A DNA stretch of 48,868 bases from Candidatus Aquivivens invisus. Lineage in GTDB: Bacteria; Omnitrophota; Gorgyraeia; Aquiviventales; Aquiviventaceae. The stretch is from assembly GCA_001804415.1 (NCBI GenBank), contig MHGA01000014.1, positions 1 through 48,868 on the forward strand, written 5' to 3'. Positions 23,484 through 31,228 of the stretch are shown piece by piece. Each line of letters opens with the position of its first letter. Within the stretch, counting starts at the first letter, position 1. The notes under the pieces are model-generated. The model was not told the origin of the DNA, did no database searches, and was given only the letters and a program-made list of their open reading frames with translations. Position numbers and translations under genes: made by a program.

Positions 23484-24538
23484 CACGGGCGCTCCGACAC
23501 CCCGGCTTCGTCGAAGGTGGCCATGTCGTTGAGGATATGACACGCCGCCTCGAGGATCGGCATCGCAAGGGCGGCGCCAGTCCCTTCACCCAATCGCATG
23601 TCCAACTCGAGCAGCGGACGAAGCCCTAGGCGTTCCAGGACGATTCGATGGCCTGGTTCCTGTGAGCGGTGGGCGGCGATGAGGTACGCATTCACGCGGG
23701 GCTCAACCGCGGAGGCGATGAGCGCCGAGGCCCCGGAGATGAATCCGTCGATGACGACCGGTTTCCTCGCCTGCGCGCCGCCGAGAATCACCCCGACGAG
23801 CCCGGCGATCTCAAATCCCCCGACCTTGGCGAGCACCTCGAGCGGATCTGCAGGATCGGGGCGGTTGATCGCGAGCGCCCGCTGGATCACCGCCACCTTC
23901 TTCCGATACGTCGCCTCATCCACCCCGGTGCCTCGTCCGGTCACCACCTGCGGATCCTGCTGGGTCATGGCGGCGACGAGCGCGCTGCTGGCGGTGGTAT
24001 TGCCGATCCCCATGTCGCCCGTTCCGATCACGGTCGCCCCCCGGCCGATCGCTTCGCCAACGATCTCCAGACCCGCCTGAATCGCCGCATGCGCTTCGGC
24101 TCGTGTCATCGCCGGGCCGACGGCCATATTCTTCGTGCCGTACCCGATCTTACGGGAGACCAGCTTCGGATGAGCCGGTAAGTCGGCAGCGACGCCCATG
24201 TCGACCACGATCATCTGAGCCCCGACGAGACGGGCCAGGACATTGATCGCGGCCCCACCCCGCAAGAAGTTCAGCACCATCTGCGGCGTGACGACCTTCG
24301 GATAGGCACTGACCCCCTCGTCCGCGATGCCGTGATCAGCCGCCATGGTGATGATGGCCTTGCCCCCAATCGATGGGCTCGCCGTGCCGAGGATGCCGGC
24401 GAGCTGTGTGGCGATGTCTTCCAAGCGTCCGAGGCTGCCAGGCGGTTTCGTCAGGCGGTTCAGACGCTGTTGGGCCGAAGCCTCGGCGTCCTCGTTGACC
24501 GGCTCAATGCGGACGAAGGGCGCGTCGGTGAGTGGCAT
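23483..24538 (-). CDS. cobT: Nicotinate-nucleotide-dimethylbenzimidazole phosphoribosyltransferase
   Basis: 351 residues. Makes alpha-ribazole phosphate from dimethylbenzimidazole and nicotinate mononucleotide. Motifs: LTKPPGSLGRLEDIATQLAG, MAADHGIADEGVSAYP, GDMGIGNTTASSALVA, and the catalytic glutamate near the end in LRLGEGTGAALAMPIL. I prefer ATG 24538 (MPLTDAPF) to TTG 24544 because of spacing from AAGGAGG. That ribosome binding site is the terminal arm of the palindromic element at 24548-24643, so the element supplies the translation signal. Confidence 0.95.
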   Translation of the reverse strand: MPLTDAPFVRIEPVNEDAEASAQQRLNRLTKPPGSLGRLEDIATQLAGILGTASPSIGGKAIITMAADHGIADEGVSAYPKVVTPQMVLNFLRGGAAINVLARLVGAQMIVVDMGVAADLPAHPKLVSRKIGYGTKNMAVGPAMTRAEAHAAIQAGLEIVGEAIGRGATVIGTGDMGIGNTTASSALVAAMTQQDPQVVTGRGTGVDEATYRKKVAVIQRALAINRPDPADPLEVLAKVGGFEIAGLVGVILGGAQARKPVVIDGFISGASALIASAVEPRVNAYLIAAHRSQEPGHRIVLERLGLRPLLELDMRLGEGTGAALAMPILEAACHILNDMATFDEAGVSERP

Positions 24539-25196
24539 GGGCAACTTCCTCCTTCGCTCTTTGAGCTTCAGAGAGACCTCTGCGAAGCTCTCCTTCGCTG
24601 AAGCTTCGGAGAAGCCTCTCCGAAGTTCGCAGAACGAAGGAGGGCTTTAGCGTAGCAGGGCCAGGGGTTGAAGGGTGTCGTTTAAGACAGAGCGGGAGAC
24701 CGGCGATGACAAGGTACACCTCATCCGCCGCCTGCGCCACCAACTGGTTGGCGAGTCCTGCGAGGTCGCGAAACCGGCGTCCCGAGCGGCTCGTCGGGAC
24801 CACTCCCCATCCCACTTCATTCGTCACCACCACCATGGGCAGCGGAGCGCGGCGCAAGGTCTCGCAGAGCGTGCGGATCTGCTTCAGGATGACCTCATCC
24901 GAGGCCTTGCGTGACACCAAGCGAGCGACATAGAGGGTCAAACAGTCGAGGAGGACCCCATCGAGCGTGCCATCGACGCGGCTGATGGCGTCGGGCAGGT
25001 TCTCGGCCACTTCGAGCGTCTGCCAGGAAGGCGGACGAGCTTGTCGATGGCGGGCGACCCGCCGCGCCATTTCGTCATCAGCGGGGCGACACGTGGCGAG
25101 ATAGAGGATGCGTGGGCCGAACTGACGGGCCAACTCAACGGCCAGACGACTTTTGCCGGAACGAGTGGCGCCGGTGAGGAGAATAAGGCGGTTCAC
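24504..25196 (-). CDS. cobU: Adenosylcobinamide kinase/guanylyltransferase with palindrome-derived tail
   Basis: 230 residues. Phosphorylates adenosylcobinamide and adds GMP. P-loop GATRSGKS (9-16), VLLDCLTLYVARLV, VVVTNEVGWGVVPTSRSGRRFRD and LVIAGLPLCLK. CobU proteins usually end shortly after that last block (about 175-185 residues). Here roughly 50 more follow, most of them encoded by the 96-bp palindrome 24548-24643. The gene overlaps cobT by 35 bp. GTG 25196 is chosen: GGAGGGAG precedes it and an earlier in-frame ATG (25271) lies in the riboswitch. It heads the cobalamin operon. Confidence 0.93.
   Translation of the reverse strand: MNRLILLTGATRSGKSRLAVELARQFGPRILYLATCRPADDEMARRVARHRQARPPSWQTLEVAENLPDAISRVDGTLDGVLLDCLTLYVARLVSRKASDEVILKQIRTLCETLRRAPLPMVVVTNEVGWGVVPTSRSGRRFRDLAGLANQLVAQAADEVYLVIAGLPLCLKRHPSTPGPATLKPSFVLRTSERLLRSFSEGELRRGLSEAQRAKEEVAHATHRRALRPH
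24548..24643. repeat. 96-bp nested palindromic element at the cobU/cobT junction
   Basis: Ends CCTCCTTCG (24548-24556) and CGAAGGAGG (24635-24643) are perfect inverted repeats. Further nested pairs include TCTGCGAA with TTCGCAGA and CTTCGGAG with CTCCGAAG. Its length is 32 codons, so it keeps the cobU frame, and its left end gives cobT its ribosome binding site. Confidence 0.8.
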
Positions 25197-25229
25197 CCTG
25201 ACTCCCTCCACGAAGTCTGTGGTGAAAGG

Positions 25230-25405
25230 GTTGAGGAGACGTTGGGGGGTCGGTCTTCTGACTTTCCTCACTCTCGCGCCTTCCCATCCCCCCTGCTTTC
25301 TTGCGAAAGCAAGAAGGGGGGACAGTGGCCTTCAGCGAGAGCCGTGCACGAGGATTACAGCGGCGGGTCCGCGCCCGATTTTCACGGGGCTTCCCAACAC
25401 CCTCC
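25230..25405 (-). ncRNA. Cobalamin riboswitch upstream of cobU
   Basis: Minus-strand core: TTGGGAAGCCCCGTGAAAA, ACCCGCCGCTGTAATCC, GCCACTG, GGGAAGGCGCGAG and AGTCAGAAGACCGACC. The peripheral stem again has six C and six G around a hairpin (TTGCTTTCGCAAGAAAGC). It should repress the cobU operon when cobalamin is plentiful. There is no obvious terminator between the aptamer and GTG 25196, so control of translation start is likely. Confidence 0.93.
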
Positions 25406-25422
25406 AACGAAATGCTGAGACT

Positions 25423-25451
25423 ATCCTAGCTGGCGCGCAGCCTGTTGTCAA
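25423..25451 (-). promoter_or_regulatory. Promoter of the cobalamin operon
   Basis: TTGACA (25446-25451), 17-bp spacer, TAGGAT (25423-25428), placed about 20 bp before the riboswitch on the minus strand. Close to the sigma-70 consensus. Confidence 0.75.
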
Positions 25452-25461
25452 TCAGCGCTCG

Positions 25462-25908
25462 TCAGGGTTTCTTGGCGGGTTCGGGTTTTGCGGGCGGGCG
25501 ACGAGGGATCGTGGCGGAGAAGCACACCGGACAATCCTGGGCGAGGGTGAAATTCCCCTCCTTGTCCTTCGGGGTCCAAAAGGTCAGGAGCTCGCCGAAT
25601 CCCAGGGCGGTGCGCTTGATTGCGAAGCCGATCCCTTTGCCGACCCCGACCGCGAGGTTGCCGCCATGGTTGACTTCCTCGGTGGGTTGGACCAGCAGCT
25701 CGGTCCATCCGAAGGCGGCGTTGATGGCCCCGCGGACCAAGGTGCTGCCGGCCTTTTCCGCGTAGGGGGCTTGGCGATTGTTCGCTTGCCGGCAGATGGG
25801 ACACATCACGGGGGTTGCGGAGGTCTGCTCCTCGGCCGCGCTCACCGTTTTGAATGCGCAGAGCTCGACGATGATGACCGCCGCGAGCAGTGTTCGTGTC
25901 ACGTTCAT
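25462..25908 (-). CDS. Exported protein resembling exosortase-associated TIGR04073
   Basis: 148 residues. Signal peptide MNVTRTLLAAVIIVELCAF...VSAAEE (about 1-26). The body RGAINAAFGWTELLVQP, followed by VGVGKGIGFAIKRTALGFGELLTFW, is the two-part pattern I associate with TIGR04073 (exosortase system-associated) proteins; this is recognition from memory, not a search. Two CPxC pairs (CPIC and CPVC) flank that region and could bind metal or form disulfides. ATG 25908 is chosen because the signal peptide starts there. The end of the gene lies 10 bp from the -35 of the cobalamin promoter. Confidence 0.65.
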   Translation of the reverse strand: MNVTRTLLAAVIIVELCAFKTVSAAEEQTSATPVMCPICRQANNRQAPYAEKAGSTLVRGAINAAFGWTELLVQPTEEVNHGGNLAVGVGKGIGFAIKRTALGFGELLTFWTPKDKEGNFTLAQDCPVCFSATIPRRPPAKPEPAKKP

Positions 25909-25945
25909 GGCATCTACTCTACCTTCTTCGGCGGACGGGGTCAAG

Positions 25946-25975
25946 TTGACATCTCAATTCCGCGCATGATAGCAT
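25946..25975 (+). promoter_or_regulatory. Promoter of the bifunctional nuclease gene, leaderless geometry
   Basis: TTGACA (25946-25951), 18-bp spacer, TAGCAT (25970-25975), 8 bp before ATG 25984. The transcript would start at or just before the ATG. Confidence 0.55.
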
Positions 25976-25983
25976 TACAGCAA

Positions 25984-26418
25984 ATGACTGATCCCGGTTC
26001 GACGAATGGCCTGGTCCTGATGGAGGTCAGCAAGATCCGCATCGACGAACGCCGCGGCGAACAGGTCGTGGTGCTCAAGGAGCGCGAGGGCAATCGCGTG
26101 CTGCCGATCATCATCGGGATCTCGGAGGTCACCGCCATCAAGATGAAGATCAGCGGGATTCAACCCCCGCGTCCGTTGACCCACGATCTGCTGCAGCACA
26201 CTCTGGAGCAGCTCGGGGCGAAGCTGACGCGGGTGGTCATCAACAAACTGGAATTCAACACGTTCTTCGCGAAGCTCGTGCTGCAGACGAAAGAGCAGAA
26301 GATCGAAGAAGTCGACGCGCGGCCTTCCGATTCCATCGCCCTCGCCTTGCGGGCCGACGCCCCCATCTATGTGGCGGATGACGTGCTCACCCAGGTGGCC
26401 TCGAGCTACGGCTTGTAA
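25984..26418 (+). CDS. Bifunctional nuclease family protein (DUF151)
   Basis: 144-residue DUF151/BFN-domain protein. Typical blocks: VLPIIIGISEVTAIKMKISGI, RPLTHDLLQHTLEQLGAKLTRVVIN, TFFAKLVL and DARPSDSIALALRADAPIYV. Plant and Thermotoga homologues have been linked to RNase/DNase activity, but the bacterial role is unclear. ATG 25966 would add six residues but overlaps the promoter spacer. No Shine-Dalgarno sequence is visible. Transcribed divergently from the exosortase-associated-like gene. Confidence 0.88.
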   Translation: MTDPGSTNGLVLMEVSKIRIDERRGEQVVVLKEREGNRVLPIIIGISEVTAIKMKISGIQPPRPLTHDLLQHTLEQLGAKLTRVVINKLEFNTFFAKLVLQTKEQKIEEVDARPSDSIALALRADAPIYVADDVLTQVASSYGL

Positions 26419-26440
26419 CCTTTGCCAAAACCCTCCCGTT

Positions 26441-26514
26441 TGTTCAATGTTAAATGTGTAATGTGTAACGGGATCACGTATTCACATTACACATTACACA
26501 ATGAACATTACACG
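26441..26514. repeat. Inverted heptanucleotide repeat arrays (TGTGTAA family)
   Basis: Left array TGTTCAA, TGTTAAA, TGTGTAA, TGTGTAA (26441-26468); right array of the complementary TTACACA type, including ACATTAC at 26484-26490, 26491-26497 and 26505-26511. Together they form a long imperfect hairpin between the nuclease and phosphatase genes. The same unit occurs at 44833-44917 and 46503-46542. Confidence 0.85.
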
Positions 26515-26534
26515 CTGGAGAGGCCTTGCGCGCG

Positions 26535-27164
26535 ATGAGATGCTACTTGGTTCGGCATGCCCAAACCCTCTGGAACGGGGAGAATCGTCTCCAAGGGCAC
26601 GCCGATCTTGAGCTCAACGCCATCGGGGTGGAGCAGGCCAAGCGCGTGGGACACTTCTTCGCATCGCGACGCGCGTCAGGCGAGGCGCTGACCGCGCTCT
26701 ATACAAGCCACTTAAAGCGCAGCGCGCAAACCGCCCACGCCATCGCCGAGGTGACAGGGTTGGCGCCTCGTCGGGAAACCGCCTTAGCCGAATCGCACCT
26801 CGGGGCGTGGGAGGGGCTCACCCCGGACGAGATTGACGCGCAATTCGAGGGCGCCTACCAGCGGTGGTACCACCGGCCGTCGCAGGTCGCCATCCCCGGC
26901 GCCGAACCGCTCGGGGCGTTCACGCGCCGGGTGCGAGACGCCTTCGACCGGATCCGGGCTGTGGAGAACGGCCGAGAGGGGTCGGTGGTGATTGTGACGC
27001 ACGGCGGGGTGATTGCCTCGTGGCTCGCGGACTGGCTGAAGTCGGACTACGATGAAATCTTACGGCGGGTGGTGTTGAGCAACGCGGGGATCAGCGCCGT
27101 CGAGTACGGCCACAACCTTCCATCCATCCTCTGGATCAATTCCACGCGACACCTGATCGACTAA
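26535..27164 (+). CDS. Histidine phosphatase, possible alpha-ribazole phosphatase
   Basis: 209 residues. Two-histidine phosphatase fold: RHAQT (7-11) with the phospho-histidine H8, LYTSHLKRSAQTAHAI, E in LAESHLGAWEGL and the second histidine in VVIVTHGGVI. CobC (alpha-ribazole phosphatase), a late B12 enzyme, has this fold and the gene is close to the cobalamin operon, but phosphoglycerate-mutase-like phosphatases are very similar. ATG 26535 is preferred to TTG 26526 for spacing from GGAGAGG. Confidence 0.85.
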   Translation: MRCYLVRHAQTLWNGENRLQGHADLELNAIGVEQAKRVGHFFASRRASGEALTALYTSHLKRSAQTAHAIAEVTGLAPRRETALAESHLGAWEGLTPDEIDAQFEGAYQRWYHRPSQVAIPGAEPLGAFTRRVRDAFDRIRAVENGREGSVVIVTHGGVIASWLADWLKSDYDEILRRVVLSNAGISAVEYGHNLPSILWINSTRHLID

Positions 27165-27739
27165 CGGTGTGGCGCCTTCCTGGTCGCAGGCTTGCGAGAT
27201 CTCTTTGACGGGCGGCGAGCCGCCTGCGTCTTGGTGGACGTCTTTGGTTTCGAGCTGGGCCTCGAGCGGGCGATCCCTTGCGCGAACGTTCCCAGCCGCG
27301 GTTTGGCCAGCCGTTCAAAATCCCGGTACCGCAGCGTGACGGTCTCCGTATGGGTGCCGGCGTTGCACGCAATCTCCTCCGCCTCCGCCAGGCTCTTGTC
27401 AGCGATGACCGGAATGTTGTAGAGGTTCCCGAAGGGGGACATCGCGCCCACCTCGACGTCCGGGAACGCCTGCTTGATCTCCGACTCGCTGGCCAACCGG
27501 AGCGTCTTGGCCTTCAACAGGGCCTTGACCTTCTTCAGGTCCACCCGGAAGATTGCCGGCAGGACGGCCACGGCGACCCCCTTCTCGGTTTTCACCAGGA
27601 CGCATTTGGCCAGTTGGCGGCCCGGCACGTGCGCCGCGGCGGCGATCTCCTGGGCGGTGTAGACGGTGGGGTGGGATTGCGCGGTGTATTTGACGTGTTG
27701 CGCATCGAGCAGCGCCTTCAGCCGAGCCGAGATCGCCAT
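27161..27739 (-). CDS. YbaK/EbsC-type aminoacyl-tRNA deacylase with basic tail
   Basis: 192 residues. The N-terminal domain (1-155) is of the YbaK/ProX editing family, with SHPTVYTAQEIAAAAHVPGRQLAKCVLV, VAVLPAIFRVDLKKV and the GAMSPFGN motif. It probably hydrolyses mischarged tRNA. The last 35 residues are lysine/arginine/serine-rich (RPSSKPKTSTKTQAARRP and on), unusual for the family, and may help bind RNA. GGAGGG lies about 5 bp before ATG 27739. It converges with the phosphatase gene, with a 4-bp overlap. Confidence 0.85.
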   Translation of the reverse strand: MAISARLKALLDAQHVKYTAQSHPTVYTAQEIAAAAHVPGRQLAKCVLVKTEKGVAVAVLPAIFRVDLKKVKALLKAKTLRLASESEIKQAFPDVEVGAMSPFGNLYNIPVIADKSLAEAEEIACNAGTHTETVTLRYRDFERLAKPRLGTFAQGIARSRPSSKPKTSTKTQAARRPSKRSRKPATRKAPHR

Positions 27740-27835
27740 GGGTCCCTCCGGGGTTGTTGTGGGGTATCGTAGCGAAAAGGTCACCCATTGGCAAGCCATT
27801 GCAGCGCAGGCGCCAATAGGATAGGATTGGAAGCG

Positions 27836-29194
27836 ATGCGCGTGATCCGGCTGATGGTCAGGGTCGTCATGGCGTGTCTGGTGCTGCTGACCGCGGCAGC
27901 CATTGCCTCACGCTTTCACGTCTCCGACTGGCTCGTCACCCTCTACCTGGATGTCACCTCCCGCGTGGCGACCCCGGTGTCCTTCCAACCGTTCCTGGCG
28001 ATCCTGCTGGTCGCCGCGCTGCTGGTGGCGGTGGTCGCGATTCTGGCATGCCTGGTGGTGGGGACGTACCTGGGCTCGCAGATCGTCGCCACCCGCGCGA
28101 GATCGCGGGTGAAATGGCTCGCCTTGGAACAGGCCATCAAGCGGCAATACGAGCAGCTCGTCCACCTGAGCGCCACGTTGACGCAGAGCCTCGAGAAACG
28201 CACCCTCGTGCAGAACATCCTCTTGATGGCCAGTCAGGTGACGAGCATCCCGCAGGCGGATAGCACCGTCGCGTTGTGGCTGATGAATTTTGAGACGGAT
28301 CGCCTGCGCTTTGAAATGGGCCTTCGATGCGATCAGACCTGCTTCACCAAACCGGACTTCGATCTTACTGACCCATTCTTGACCAACCTGACGGCGTCCC
28401 AGCAGGTGCGTCGCGCCGCGAGCTGGCGCGAGGGATTCCCCTTTCTCGTGCCTGAGCGCGCCGCGCAATTCGATCAGACCCCCGCGGTGCTGGTGGTGCC
28501 GCTGGTGATTGAGCGCAGCGTCTTGGGCTGCCTGGTGATCTTCTGCCATCCGGACGTGGTGCGCGGATACGAGGCCCACGAAGCGTTTCTCCAGACGGCC
28601 TGGGGGCAGCTGGCCCTGGCGCTCTCCATCGCCATCCAAGGGGAGCTGGCCGTCCTGGATCGTCTGACCGGCTTGGCGAATCGCGCGTATTTCATGAAGC
28701 GGCTGAGCCAAGAGACCGAGCGGTGCGACCGGTATCACGCCGCGATGGGATTGCTGATGCTTGACGTGGACAACTTCAAATTAGTCAATGACACCCTCGG
28801 CCACCTGCAGGGGGATAAGGTGCTGCAGGCCATCGCCCGCCTCCTCAGGCAATCGGTGCGGGCCATCGACGTCGTCGGCCGCTATGGAGGGGAGGAGTTC
28901 ATCGTGATGCTGCCGGAAACCGGAGGCGCCGAAGGGGAGGGCGTGCGGGCCTCCAGCGCCATGGTCGTGGCCGAGCGGATTCGCAAGGTCGTCGAAGACG
29001 CATTCCGAGATCACGCGAAACCCCTCAATGTGACGGTCAGCGTCGGCGTCGTGGTGCGCCGGGATCCCGAGGATCGCCGCATGGAGGCTGAGACCCTCGT
29101 GCGCCTCGCGGATGAACAGCTCTACAAGGCCAAGGCGGCCGGCAAGAACCGTTGCGCCCTCCACGTGCCCGAAGCCATTCACCCCGTGAACTGA
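27836..29194 (+). CDS. Membrane GAF-GGDEF diguanylate cyclase
   Basis: 452 residues. Two N-terminal membrane helices (about 3-25 and 43-75), a short coiled coil, a GAF-like sensor domain (about 105-265) and a C-terminal GGDEF domain with DRLTGLANRAYF, LDVDNFKLVNDTLGHLQGD and the signature GRYGGEEF, expected to be active. A third diguanylate cyclase-type gene in the window, distant from the other two. ATG 27836 is chosen as it sits at the start of the first helix. Confidence 0.9.
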   Translation: MRVIRLMVRVVMACLVLLTAAAIASRFHVSDWLVTLYLDVTSRVATPVSFQPFLAILLVAALLVAVVAILACLVVGTYLGSQIVATRARSRVKWLALEQAIKRQYEQLVHLSATLTQSLEKRTLVQNILLMASQVTSIPQADSTVALWLMNFETDRLRFEMGLRCDQTCFTKPDFDLTDPFLTNLTASQQVRRAASWREGFPFLVPERAAQFDQTPAVLVVPLVIERSVLGCLVIFCHPDVVRGYEAHEAFLQTAWGQLALALSIAIQGELAVLDRLTGLANRAYFMKRLSQETERCDRYHAAMGLLMLDVDNFKLVNDTLGHLQGDKVLQAIARLLRQSVRAIDVVGRYGGEEFIVMLPETGGAEGEGVRASSAMVVAERIRKVVEDAFRDHAKPLNVTVSVGVVVRRDPEDRRMEAETLVRLADEQLYKAKAAGKNRCALHVPEAIHPVN

Positions 29195-29199
29195 AGGTG

Positions 29200-29213
29200 T
29201 GTTGAATGTTCAA
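29200..29213. repeat. Two-unit heptanucleotide repeat
   Basis: TGTTGAA then TGTTCAA just before the dihydrolipoamide dehydrogenase-like gene. Weak on its own; listed because the second unit equals the first unit of the array at 26441. Confidence 0.4.
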
Positions 29214-29234
29214 TCACAAGGCGGGAGTCAATCG

Positions 29235-30644
29235 ATGAGGGGTTCGTATGATCTTGCCGTTGTGGGGAGCGGGCCGGGCGGGTTCGCGGCGGCCATGACC
29301 GCGGCGCGCCGCGGGTTGAAGGTCGCGCTCATTGAACGGGATCAGTGGGGAGGGGTCTGCCTCAATATCGGCTGCATCCCCACGAAAGCCCTGATCACCG
29401 TCGGGAGGCTGAAGCGCCGCATCCAGCAGGCGTCGCGGCTTGGGCTCAAGGTCTCGGACGTCCAGGTTGACTATCCCGCGGTCATGGCCCGGAATGAGCG
29501 GATCGTCACCACCCTGCGCGACGGTCTGGTCGGGTTGCTGCGCCGTCTGGGCGTGGAGATGATCTGCGGCCAGGCCACGCTCGACGATGCCCATACGCTA
29601 AGCGTTCAACACGACGGGACGACCCAACGCGTCTGCGTGCAACAGATCATCCTCGCCACCGGCTCGCGCCCGCATCCCGGGCCGTGGGGATTCGACGGGG
29701 TCGCGCGGCTCTCCTATCGGGACGCCTTGCACATGTCCTCGCTCCCGTCTTCCTTGTTGATTATCGGCGGCGGGGTGATCGGCTGCGAGTTCGCCTCGTG
29801 TTTCTCCGGTTTCGGCGTGCCGGTGACCCTCGTGGAACAACAGGCCCAGATGCTGCCGGGGGAGGATCCGGAGGCGGTTCGCGTGCTCGCGCACAGCCTT
29901 CAGTCGCGCGGGGTGGCGATCCACGTCGGGACCACCGTCACGCAGATGGCGCCGTCCGCCTCAGGGCTCACGGCAACCCTCGCCAACGGCTCAACCGTCA
30001 CCGCCGAGCGGTGTCTCATCGCCATCGGGATGATCGCGAACAGCCACGGGTTGGGGCTCGAATCGCTGGGCATCGACACGGAGGGGGGGATCGCGGTCAA
30101 CGAGTTCCTCCTGACGACGCAGCCGCATGTCGCCGCGATCGGCGATTGCCTCCGCGGCCACGGGCTCGCCCATCTGGCCGGCGCCGAAGGCGTGCTGGCG
30201 GTCGACAATCTGTGCGGGTCCCACCCCGCATCGCTGAATCATCAGCTGGTGCCGCGCGGCATCTATACCGACCCGGAGATTGCGCAGGTGGGCGTGACCG
30301 AATCCGGCGCGCCCGGCTCGGCGCGGGTGAGCCGGTTTGCCTTTGCGGCGCTGGGCAAGGCGCTCTGCGATGACGAGCCGGAGGGGTTCGTCAAGCTCAT
30401 CGTCGAAGAGGCGACCGGCCGGATCCTCGGGGGGACCATCGTGGGCGCGCACGCCTCGGATCTGATCCATCTGGTGGTGCTCGCCATGTCGCAGGGATTG
30501 ACGGCGAGGCAGCTGGCGCGCACCATCACCGCGCACCCCACGTGGCCGGAAGCTGTCAGTGAGGCGGCTTCGCAACTCTACGGCGAGTCGCTCTCCTCAG
30601 CCCTCGCGGCGCGCGCTCCTCGGAACGCGCTGCTGCACACCTGA
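29235..30644 (+). CDS. lpd: Dihydrolipoamide dehydrogenase-type flavoprotein
   Basis: 469 residues. FAD motif GSGPGG (11-16), redox-active disulfide GGVCLNIGCIPTKAL with C42 and C47, NAD-binding GGGVIGCEFASCFSGFG, and the C-terminal dimer motif with catalytic histidine in ITAHPTWPEAVSEAA. It should transfer electrons from dihydrolipoamide to NAD+. No 2-oxo acid dehydrogenase or glycine cleavage genes are adjacent, so the partner complex is unknown. GGCGGGAG precedes ATG 29235. Downstream genes follow closely on the same strand. Confidence 0.92.
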   Translation: MRGSYDLAVVGSGPGGFAAAMTAARRGLKVALIERDQWGGVCLNIGCIPTKALITVGRLKRRIQQASRLGLKVSDVQVDYPAVMARNERIVTTLRDGLVGLLRRLGVEMICGQATLDDAHTLSVQHDGTTQRVCVQQIILATGSRPHPGPWGFDGVARLSYRDALHMSSLPSSLLIIGGGVIGCEFASCFSGFGVPVTLVEQQAQMLPGEDPEAVRVLAHSLQSRGVAIHVGTTVTQMAPSASGLTATLANGSTVTAERCLIAIGMIANSHGLGLESLGIDTEGGIAVNEFLLTTQPHVAAIGDCLRGHGLAHLAGAEGVLAVDNLCGSHPASLNHQLVPRGIYTDPEIAQVGVTESGAPGSARVSRFAFAALGKALCDDEPEGFVKLIVEEATGRILGGTIVGAHASDLIHLVVLAMSQGLTARQLARTITAHPTWPEAVSEAASQLYGESLSSALAARAPRNALLHT

Positions 30645-30664
30645 GAACCTGATACCATGAGACG

Positions 30665-31228
30665 ATGCCAGCCGGGCACATGAGGATTCAGGGGCGTTCT
30701 GTGGCGGTCGGCGCGCTCCTCGGCGCGGGCCTGGTCGTGGCGGGGCAGCAGGTCGGCCGGATCAGTTGGCGCCCGGTCGTCGCACCGGTCGAGATGGCGC
30801 AGCTGGTGATTCGGCGGGATGCGAAAGGGGACGGTCACTTCGGAGCCCCCCGCAGCGGCCACGTCGCGCATCGAGGGGTGGATATTGAAGCCCCGCTGGG
30901 CAGTCCGGTTCGGGCGATCCGCAGCGGCCGCGTCATCACGACCGGCCGCCATCGAGGCCGCGGGCTCTATCTTGAGCTGGACCATGGTCGCGGGTTGCGC
31001 AGCCTCTACGCGCACCTGCAGACGGTTGAGGTCGCCACGGGCGACGGGGTCCGTCAAGGGCAGCACATCGGGACGGTCGGCAAGACCGGCAATGCCCGGC
31101 ATCCGTTGATCACGCCGCATCTCCATCTCGAGGTGTCCAGCCAAGGACAGCTCGTGGATCCGTCCTCGATGGGATTGACGTTGGTGGATCGCCTGGAGGA
31201 ATCGTCCGATGCTCTCGGTGGCAACTAA
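30665..31228 (+). CDS. M23-family peptidase (LytM domain)
   Basis: 187 residues. An N-terminal hydrophobic segment (about 13-30) acts as signal or anchor, followed by an M23 zinc peptidase domain: the ligands H and D are in HRGVDIEAP, and HxH is in PHLHLEV. GKTGNARHPLITPHLHLEV is well conserved. It probably cleaves peptidoglycan cross-bridges in the periplasm or activates an amidase. ATG 30680 is an alternative start. The 3' end overlaps the YfiH gene by 20 bp. Confidence 0.88.
   Translation: MPAGHMRIQGRSVAVGALLGAGLVVAGQQVGRISWRPVVAPVEMAQLVIRRDAKGDGHFGAPRSGHVAHRGVDIEAPLGSPVRAIRSGRVITTGRHRGRGLYLELDHGRGLRSLYAHLQTVEVATGDGVRQGQHIGTVGKTGNARHPLITPHLHLEVSSQGQLVDPSSMGLTLVDRLEESSDALGGN

Noticed and set aside
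25197-25271. Longer cobU reading from 25271
   Set aside because: It lies inside the cobalamin riboswitch; GTG 25196 starts at the conserved N-terminus.
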